Positions 58,185-64,000 of a stretch of 64,000 nucleotides of DNA are shown one piece after another (positions within the stretch are counted from its first letter, which is position 1; every line of letters begins with the position of its first letter). The notes beneath the pieces are model-generated. The model saw nothing but the letters and a program-made list of their open reading frames with translations, was not told where the DNA came from and made no database searches. Source of the DNA: an uncultured Christensenellaceae bacterium (GTDB lineage: Bacteria; Bacillota; Clostridia; Christensenellales; Borkfalkiaceae); assembly GCA_910586985.1 (NCBI GenBank), contig CAJUKK010000011.1, forward strand, positions 1-64,000, written 5' to 3'. The translations under genes and the position numbers were made by a program.

Positions 58185-60692
58185 ATGGAACAAATTATTT
58201 TAAGGAACATACGGGTGCAGTTGTTGAGCGAAGAAGTTGTGCGCGTAGAGTACGGAAGGAACGGAAAATTCTGCGATGAGAATACGTTGTTTATTCTTAA
58301 TCGCAGTCGTTACAAAGCTGCGAAAGTCGCGTATACGGAAAAAGACGGTGCGATTTGTTTTGGACGTTACACGCTCTATGTTCCTGAAAATGCGGATTCG
58401 CTGTCCGGCGTTCGATTGGACAAAAACGGCGAAACGATTTATACATACAAAACACTCTCGAATAGCGGCGAATTGCCTGCTATGGATCAAACGCCCGAGG
58501 CGTTCGCGCTTTCGGATACGCCGCGAATCGTCGTGCCCAAGGGCGGATATTCCGTAAATCGCAAGGGCGAATATACGGTTGAAGAAGACGTAGAAGATAT
58601 TTATCTGTTGCTCTGCGCGGGCGACGCGAAAAAATTGCGTAAGCTTTATGTCGAACTCACGGGTAAGTGCGAACTTGTGCGCCTTTCCACGCTCGGCGGC
58701 TGGAACAGCAAGTATTACGCGTATTCCGAGGAAGAAGCAAAACAGCTGATTTTGGATTACGAGGCGCATGATATTCCGCTAGACGTAATGGTAATAGATA
58801 CAGATTGGCGTTCTTGCGAAAATGGTTGGGGATATGATATCAATACGAAACTTTTCCCCGACATGAAGAGATTTTTGGACTTTGCACATGCTCACGGCGT
58901 GGAAATCATGTTCAACGATCACCCCGAACCCGTGAACGGCGCACAGGTTTTCGCGCCCGAAGAAATCGAATACCGCGAAAAGAATCTGCAATCACTCATG
59001 GAAGAGGGGTTGGATATTTGGTGGTACGATCGGAATTGGACGACTCATCTTATCTCGCCTTCGAAAAACGTATATTGGGAAACATTGGGATTGTATCTCT
59101 TCGAGGATGTCACGCGGCATTTTTATCAAAAGCAATCGGGTGACGATAAAATATACCGCCGTCCCGTGGTCATGGGTAATGCGGTAAACGTGATCAACGG
59201 AAATTATATGAGCATTACGGACAGCGCGTCGCACCGCTATTCGATTCAATGGACGGGCGATATCGCAAGCATGCCCGACTCGCTCGCGCAGGAAGTGGAT
59301 ACGCTTATCAAATGTACGAACAACTGCGTTCCGTATATCAATTCCGATTGCGGCGGACATACCGGAAATCCCGACAAAGAAGGTTTTGTGCGTTGGATGC
59401 AATACGGCACGCTTTCGCCCGTGTATCGTCCGCATTGCACGAATACGGTCACGCGTACGCGCGAACCGTGGGTTTACGATAAAGAAACGGAAGACATCGT
59501 GCGTGAATACAACAATTTGCGCTATCGCCTGTTACCTGTCATTTATAAGAACGCATATAACGCCTATGAAACGGGCGAGCCGATGTTTAAAGGGTTAGGT
59601 TGGGAGTATCCGGACGATAAAAAAGCCATTGCTCGCGACGACGAGTATATGCTTGGGAACGATCTTTTGATTTCTCCGATCGGCGGAGAGAGACCTTTGC
59701 CGCTGAAAAAGGGCGATTATGTAACGCCCGTTCAGGCAACTTACTATAACGGCAGGGAGCTGAAAGGCAAGCCGATCGCAACAGCCGAATACGAAAAACT
59801 CGATTTTTATCTCAATCACGTATCGCCTGCAAAGGGCGTGCCCGTATATGATTTTTCGGCACGGTTTAAAACTGTCGTTAAGTTTAATAAAAATGTGAAG
59901 CTTTGTATCCAATGCGACGACGGCGCAACCGTATTCGTGGACGGCGAAAAGGTTTTGGAGGATAAAACGTTGCACTCGGCGCTCTTATTTCCGCTATGCG
60001 AATTGGCGGCAGGCAGAGAGCACCGTATCGAAATCGAATATTTTCAGGCGGGCGGCGAGGCGAGCTGTACGCTGTGCTATTTCGAATTAGAGCAGGATAT
60101 GCAAAAGAACGTGTACTTGCCTGCAGGCAAGTGGCTGGACGCGTTTACGGGAAAAGTATACGAGGGCGAAAATATGATCGCGTGCGAATACGGTTTGCGC
60201 GAAATGCCGCTGTTCGTAAGACTTGGCGCGTTGCTTCCGCTTGCTTACGAGGCAAGAAATACGAAAGAACAAAAATGGAATAAACTCGTCTATGATTTTT
60301 ATCCCGATAAAAACGCGGCGGACACGGGATATTTATACGAGGACGATACCGAAACGACGGCCTATCAGTTGGGTCAGCTCCGCAAAAGCGCATACAAAGC
60401 GGATTATTGCAAGGGGTGTAACGCTTACGTGATCAATCTTTCGAAAGCTGAGGGAAGTTTTGCGGGCGAAAAATGTTTTGCAAACCGTGAAATCACACTT
60501 AAAGTGCATTTGCTTAAAGAGCAGATTAAGCGCGTAACGGTAAACGGCGAAGAGGTCGCGTTTCAGACCGTGAAGAAAGATACTGAGGCGTTCCCCTTGA
60601 ATGCGGGGCAATCCGCACCAGATTCCGATATTTTGCTTGTTACATTGAATACGCAGGTCGATCAGGATTACGAAATCAGATTTTGCTTATAA
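58185..60692 (+). CDS. GH31-family alpha-glycosidase with inserted PA14-like domain
   Basis: The 835-residue cytoplasmic enzyme has a TIM barrel with LGGWNSKYYAYSEEEAKQLI, MVIDTDWR, the nucleophile Asp282 in IWWYDRNW, acid/base Asp359 in IQWTGDIAS, and the PYINSDCGGHTGNPDKEGFVRWMQ block. A PA14-like beta domain (about 550-640: RFKTVVKFNKNVKLCIQCDDGATVFVDGEKV) interrupts the C-terminal sheets. Family 31 members cleave alpha-glucosides, alpha-xylosides, alpha-galactosides or alpha-GalNAc. It is co-transcribed with GH36 35 bp downstream, hinting at an alpha-galactoside-containing substrate. Confidence 0.93.
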   Translation: MEQIILRNIRVQLLSEEVVRVEYGRNGKFCDENTLFILNRSRYKAAKVAYTEKDGAICFGRYTLYVPENADSLSGVRLDKNGETIYTYKTLSNSGELPAMDQTPEAFALSDTPRIVVPKGGYSVNRKGEYTVEEDVEDIYLLLCAGDAKKLRKLYVELTGKCELVRLSTLGGWNSKYYAYSEEEAKQLILDYEAHDIPLDVMVIDTDWRSCENGWGYDINTKLFPDMKRFLDFAHAHGVEIMFNDHPEPVNGAQVFAPEEIEYREKNLQSLMEEGLDIWWYDRNWTTHLISPSKNVYWETLGLYLFEDVTRHFYQKQSGDDKIYRRPVVMGNAVNVINGNYMSITDSASHRYSIQWTGDIASMPDSLAQEVDTLIKCTNNCVPYINSDCGGHTGNPDKEGFVRWMQYGTLSPVYRPHCTNTVTRTREPWVYDKETEDIVREYNNLRYRLLPVIYKNAYNAYETGEPMFKGLGWEYPDDKKAIARDDEYMLGNDLLISPIGGERPLPLKKGDYVTPVQATYYNGRELKGKPIATAEYEKLDFYLNHVSPAKGVPVYDFSARFKTVVKFNKNVKLCIQCDDGATVFVDGEKVLEDKTLHSALLFPLCELAAGREHRIEIEYFQAGGEASCTLCYFELEQDMQKNVYLPAGKWLDAFTGKVYEGENMIACEYGLREMPLFVRLGALLPLAYEARNTKEQKWNKLVYDFYPDKNAADTGYLYEDDTETTAYQLGQLRKSAYKADYCKGCNAYVINLSKAEGSFAGEKCFANREITLKVHLLKEQIKRVTVNGEEVAFQTVKKDTEAFPLNAGQSAPDSDILLVTLNTQVDQDYEIRFCL

Positions 60693-60727
60693 CGTAAATT
60701 CGGCATTAAAGATTAGGAGTTGAAATA

Positions 60728-62887
60728 ATGATACAAGCAGACGGTAAAAAGTTTATATTGCAAGGCAAGAATTACAGCTACGCGATGTATGTAGTGGAAA
60801 CGGGTTTTTTACAGCATCTTCATTACGGCGGCAGGATTACGGAAAACGATCTGGGGTATTTGATTCAGATCGGCGATACGAATGCGCCGCACAACGATAT
60901 GAACATGGATATGGCGTTTGACAGAATGCTGTCGGAATACGGCTTTTACGCGCGCGGGGATTACCGTGAACCAACGGGTATCTTCGAGCGGAAAGACGGC
61001 GCAAGCATGAGTCGTATGCGCTATCAAGGCTACCGCGTGGAAAAGGGTGCGCCGAAGATAGAGGGAATGCCGCATGTTCGCACGGGCGACGAGACGCTTA
61101 TCATCACGCTCAAAGACGATTTTTCGGATATTGCCGTGGATTTGTATTATACGGTATCGGACGATACAAACGTTTTGGTGCGCAATGCCGTGATACGCAA
61201 TACGGGGACTGACGCGGTCATGCTGAAAAAGGCGTTTTCTTTCCGCGCACAGCTGCCGAACGGAAACTATCGAATGCTCCGTCTTGCGGGCACTTGGGGA
61301 CAGGAGCGCATTCCAGAAATCGCGCCGATCGCGCACGGTGTGACGCGGTTGCAGTCGTTACAAGGCTGTACTTCGCATAACGCCAATTGTTTTATGGGAA
61401 TCCTGAAAGAGAACTGTACGGAAGAGTCGGGCGAATGCGTGGGGGTGCAGCTCGTATACAGCGGCTCGTTTGCGCTTACTGCGGAGTGGTGCAAGAACGG
61501 AGCGCTCACGCTGCAGGGCGGTATATGCGATATCGGTTTCGGTTGGGAATTGAACGGCGGGGAAGAATTTGTGACTCCGCAGGTATTGTTGACTTATTCG
61601 GGCGAAGGTTTGGGCGGAATGTCGCGCAGTATACACGACTTCTTGCGCGAGCGTGTGATCAATCCGGCGAACGTATACAAGCGCCGTCCGATCGTTGTGA
61701 ACAATTGGGAGGCAACCTATTTCGATTTCAACGAGGAAAAACTCTTTCCGATTATAGACGAGGCGTCAAAGCTCGGGATCGATACGTTCGTATTGGACGA
61801 CGGATGGTTCGGCAAGCGCGACAGCGACTGGTCGGGTTTAGGGGATTGGTACGTCAACGAAAGGAAATTGAAGGGCGGGTTAAAAACGCTGATCGAGCGT
61901 TGTAAACAAAACGGTTTAAAGTTCGGTTTGTGGTTTGAACCCGAAATGATCAACGAAGACAGCGATTTATATCGCGCGCACCCCGATTGGGCGATACACA
62001 AAGAGGGAGTGGAGCCTTGCCGCAGCCGTCAACAGCTAACGCTTGATTTTACGAGAAAAGAGGTCGTTGACTATATCTTTGAAACGGTAAGTAAGGTGTT
62101 GAAAGAAAACGAAATATCCTATGTGAAGTGGGATATGAATCGCAATATAACGGAGGTATATTCGGCGAAGTTGCCGGCGCACCGTCAGGGCGAGTTCATG
62201 CACCGCTATATCTTAGGAGTATACGATCTGGCGGAGCGGCTGACGAGCGCGTTCCCGCAAATATTCTTTGAAGGATGCGCGGGCGGAGGCGGGCGTTTCG
62301 ATGCGGGGATGCTGTATTACTTTCCGCAGATCTGGACGAGCGACGATACGGACGGATACGAGCGCACGAAGATTCAATGGGGGACGTCGTTGTGCTATCC
62401 GCTCTCGAGTATGAGCTGTCACGTATCCGTTTGTCCCAACCATCAGACGCAGAGAACAACGCCGTTTGAAACGCGAGGTAACGTCGCAAGTCTTGGAGCG
62501 TTCGGATATGAACTTGACCTGTCTAAAATGACGGAGGAAGAAAAGGCGCTTACGAAAAAGCAGGTGGAGAGTTATAAGCGCACGGACGAGCTGATATTAA
62601 AGGGCGATCTGTATCGCCTGATGAATCCGCTCGAACGAAACTATTTCTGCGAAATGGTGGTGAGCAAGGATAAGAAGGAGGCGTACGTCGTGGGCGAACG
62701 TGTTCACGGGATACCTTGCGATTACAATCAATATATAAATTTGCGCGGGTTAGACGACGATACGCAGTATGAAATCGAGGAATTACATTTGAGAGCGAGC
62801 GGAAAGGCGCTGAAAAACGCGGGACTGTTGTTGCCCAAGCTTTCCGATTTTGGAAGTTGGTCTTGGCATTTAAAACAGGTTGATTAA
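60728..62887 (+). CDS. GH36 alpha-galactosidase, second copy
   Basis: The 719-residue enzyme has VLDDGWFGKRDSDWSGLGDW, the nucleophile Asp469 in VKWDMNRN, GCAGGGGRFDAGMLYY, the acid/base region WTSDDTDGYER (Asp539), and CHVSVCPNHQTQRTTPFETR. It is paralogous to the enzyme at 16505 but clearly diverged along the whole length. Cytoplasmic, no signal peptide. TAGGAGTTG precedes the start. A strong terminator follows, so GH31-GH36 is a two-gene operon. Confidence 0.96.
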   Translation: MIQADGKKFILQGKNYSYAMYVVETGFLQHLHYGGRITENDLGYLIQIGDTNAPHNDMNMDMAFDRMLSEYGFYARGDYREPTGIFERKDGASMSRMRYQGYRVEKGAPKIEGMPHVRTGDETLIITLKDDFSDIAVDLYYTVSDDTNVLVRNAVIRNTGTDAVMLKKAFSFRAQLPNGNYRMLRLAGTWGQERIPEIAPIAHGVTRLQSLQGCTSHNANCFMGILKENCTEESGECVGVQLVYSGSFALTAEWCKNGALTLQGGICDIGFGWELNGGEEFVTPQVLLTYSGEGLGGMSRSIHDFLRERVINPANVYKRRPIVVNNWEATYFDFNEEKLFPIIDEASKLGIDTFVLDDGWFGKRDSDWSGLGDWYVNERKLKGGLKTLIERCKQNGLKFGLWFEPEMINEDSDLYRAHPDWAIHKEGVEPCRSRQQLTLDFTRKEVVDYIFETVSKVLKENEISYVKWDMNRNITEVYSAKLPAHRQGEFMHRYILGVYDLAERLTSAFPQIFFEGCAGGGGRFDAGMLYYFPQIWTSDDTDGYERTKIQWGTSLCYPLSSMSCHVSVCPNHQTQRTTPFETRGNVASLGAFGYELDLSKMTEEEKALTKKQVESYKRTDELILKGDLYRLMNPLERNYFCEMVVSKDKKEAYVVGERVHGIPCDYNQYINLRGLDDDTQYEIEELHLRASGKALKNAGLLLPKLSDFGSWSWHLKQVD

Positions 62888-62896
62888 ACGCAATAC

Positions 62897-62936
62897 AAAA
62901 AAAGGAACAGCTTTTAAAAGCTGTTCCTTTTTTATT
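62897..62936. terminator. Strong bidirectional terminator
   Basis: The stem AAAGGAACAGCTTTT / AAAAGCTGTTCCTTT has A and T runs on the two sides. It lies between the GH36 stop and the stop of the leftward 64-residue gene. Confidence 0.9.
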
Positions 62937-63126
62937 TTTTTATGATGCTATCAAGTCTTAATTTTGTACCGGATGAGGGGGTTTGCTCATAATGTGAGAT
63001 TTTAAGACCTTCATTAATGATTTTCAACCCCATATTCGATGACGGTGTTGAATTCGTAGAATTAATAGGCGGTAAAGTACCGTTTTGGAGTTTTGATAGC
63101 GAACTCTTAATACTATTGTTTGACAT
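62932..63126 (-). CDS. Hypothetical 64-residue protein
   Basis: The small polar, Ser/Asn-rich protein (MSNNSIKSSLSKLQNGTLPP...) has no membrane segment and no recognised family. AAGGAGATACA precedes the ATG. It follows the membrane protein gene by 9 bp and is the last gene of the leftward operon. A disordered adaptor or small accessory protein is possible. Confidence 0.6.
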   Translation of the reverse strand: MSNNSIKSSLSKLQNGTLPPINSTNSTPSSNMGLKIINEGLKISHYEQTPSSGTKLRLDSIIKK

Positions 63127-63135
63127 TGTATCTCC

Positions 63136-63663
63136 TTAAATAAAACTGATTAAACACATATATAGTGCAAATAGTACAATTGCAATTACTAATAAAACTA
63201 ATCCTCGATGATATAACCTTGTTCTTTTATTATTGACGAAATAATTTGCTTGAGTTGCCTCTATATACTTTTGTGCGAGTACAATTGAAAATTCATTTGG
63301 GTTTGAACGTAAAATGTCGGCATCATAAAAGGCTACTGGATCTATTATATTGTATGTATGGGTGCGAATTACACGTACAAAAGTGAAAATAGACAATAAA
63401 GAAATTGTTAAAGCACCGATGATAGAAATGAGTGCGACAAACGGTAAAATCAGTGCGCTGATTGTTTGAGTAGCGTTGATTTCAATGCTAAATATTTTAG
63501 CTAAGTTAATTGCTTGAACAACTGCAACAAAGAAGACGGCTGTAAATGAAATAACAATGTTCGTTTTAGAATCAATGACGCTAGTTCGGTTTCGTTCACT
63601 GTCATATTCATTTTTGCAGAGAGCGCAAAATTCTTTTCCAGATGTAAATTTATTTTTTGCCAT
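63136..63663 (-). CDS. Membrane protein with three TM helices
   Basis: The 175-residue protein has an N-terminal CxxC pair (FCALCKNEYDSERNRTSVIDSKTNIVISF), TM helices at about 38-56 and 68-95, a soluble segment of about 55 residues (FYDADILRSNPNEFSIVLAQKYIEATQANYFVNNKRTRLYHRG) and a last TM at about 154-174. The layout resembles 2TM-plus-helical membrane effectors of the SLATT and Pycsar (PycTM) kinds, but no defining motif is seen. The ATG follows the upstream stop by one base. Confidence 0.7.
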   Translation of the reverse strand: MAKNKFTSGKEFCALCKNEYDSERNRTSVIDSKTNIVISFTAVFFVAVVQAINLAKIFSIEINATQTISALILPFVALISIIGALTISLLSIFTFVRVIRTHTYNIIDPVAFYDADILRSNPNEFSIVLAQKYIEATQANYFVNNKRTRLYHRGLVLLVIAIVLFALYMCLISFI

Positions 63664-63664
63664 A

Positions 63665-64000
63665 TTATTTTAAAATTGACTGTAAAACCTCGAGGAATGA
63701 ACCGTCTTCGGCGCCGATTATTTCTTTATATTGTGTTATATAAAAATATTCTTTGCCCTTGTGGATTTCTGCGTTTGCTTCCAATATATTAAATCTGAAA
63801 TCGGGATCGACGTATTTCCATGATTTATATAGGACGTTGTAATTTCCCAAGTTTGCTTGATCGGTTGCGTCGGTAAGCTTGAAATTTTTATATATATAAT
63901 TGGGATTGCAAACAGAAATGAACCTTATCTCCACAGTTGCGTCAATACTGAGGATTGTCGAAGAATAATACAGCGTATCTCCGCTCACTCTATCGTATGC
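63665..64000 (-). CDS. Hypothetical protein, C-terminal part (runs off the window)
   Basis: About 112 residues are visible, open to the window edge in the upstream direction, so the N-terminus is missing. The sequence (SSTILSIDATVEIRFISVCNPNYIYKNFKLTDATDQANLGNYNVLYKSWKYVDPDF) is soluble and beta-rich. Its stop lies one base before the membrane protein ATG. In a Pycsar- or CBASS-like operon the upstream gene would be the signal synthase; the visible part neither shows nor excludes that. Confidence 0.6.
   Translation of the reverse strand, partial: AYDRVSGDTLYYSSTILSIDATVEIRFISVCNPNYIYKNFKLTDATDQANLGNYNVLYKSWKYVDPDFRFNILEANAEIHKGKEYFYITQYKEIIGAEDGSFLEVLQSILK

Noticed and set aside
1..64000. 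CRISPR array
   Set aside because: No regularly spaced short repeats were seen. The repeats present are the 232-bp att copies, the coding modules of the giant lipoprotein, the IS ends and the regulator blocks.

Overview
The window reads as part of the chromosome of a low-to-mid GC Gram-positive anaerobe of the Clostridia type, probably from a gut. The evidence is strong AGGAGG-type ribosome binding sites, TTGACA/TATAAT promoters, lipobox lipoproteins, ABC sugar importers without their own ATPase, and many glycoside hydrolases. A Christensenellales-like relative is a guess from protein style only.

Layout. (1) 1-134: the 3' end of a 5S rRNA gene and tRNA-Asn(GTT), i.e. the end of an rRNA operon. 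(2) 93-2.8 kb: a large serine integrase reading leftward into the tRNA gene, a catalytically dead short paralogue, a small ORF, and a promoter-to-terminator structured RNA. (3) 3.1-32.5 kb: a carbohydrate locus. It holds ABC importer permeases and a binding lipoprotein, three surface lipoproteins (GH43, CBM9-like, and a 1,789-residue Ig-like repeat protein), an AraC regulator, GH36 alpha-galactosidase, an MFS transporter, an esterase-like SGNH enzyme, two more GH43 enzymes, TIM-barrel isomerases, a Gfo/Idh/MocA dehydrogenase, the glucuronate pathway (uxaC, uxuA, a fructuronate-reductase-like SDR, kdgA, kdgK) and a GH1 glucosidase. Together they should import and break down a glucuronate- and galactose-containing plant glycan to pyruvate and glyceraldehyde-3-phosphate. 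(4) 32.7-47.8 kb: a module that looks like a filamentous-phage (inovirus-like) provirus. It has an HUH replication initiator, a membrane-anchored Zot-like P-loop protein, a 35-residue single-TM protein, a run of membrane-anchored secreted proteins, an orphan MT-A70 methylase, a hairpin-rich non-coding block after rep, and a leftward DUF4143/DUF3791/Phd cassette inserted in the middle. (5) 47.5-58.0 kb: an AT-richer accessory region with a regulator pair present twice (ArpU-like gene plus sigma-like gene plus structured leader), an XRE/ASCH-PIN-GNAT-PUA cassette, a SIR2-TPR defence gene, a toxin/immunity-like pair, two decayed IS3-family copies, and a DUF3800 gene that is preceded by its own small RNA and cut by one of the IS copies. 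(6) 58.0-62.9 kb: a GH31 plus GH36 operon. (7) 62.9-64 kb: a leftward three-gene membrane system running off the window.

How it fits together. A 232-bp segment next to the tRNA (128-359), containing the integrase 3' end, is repeated almost perfectly at 54057-54288. There only the last part of an integrase gene remains, joined directly to a second ArpU-like gene. The simplest reading is tandem accretion at tRNA-Asn: an intact element from about 128 to 54057 inserted in front of a related, internally deleted older element. The carbohydrate locus would then be island cargo, but the window cannot prove that the whole 54 kb moves as one unit. The att segment also carries two rightward intrinsic terminators that would end the rRNA/tRNA operon while being, on the other strand, integrase coding sequence.
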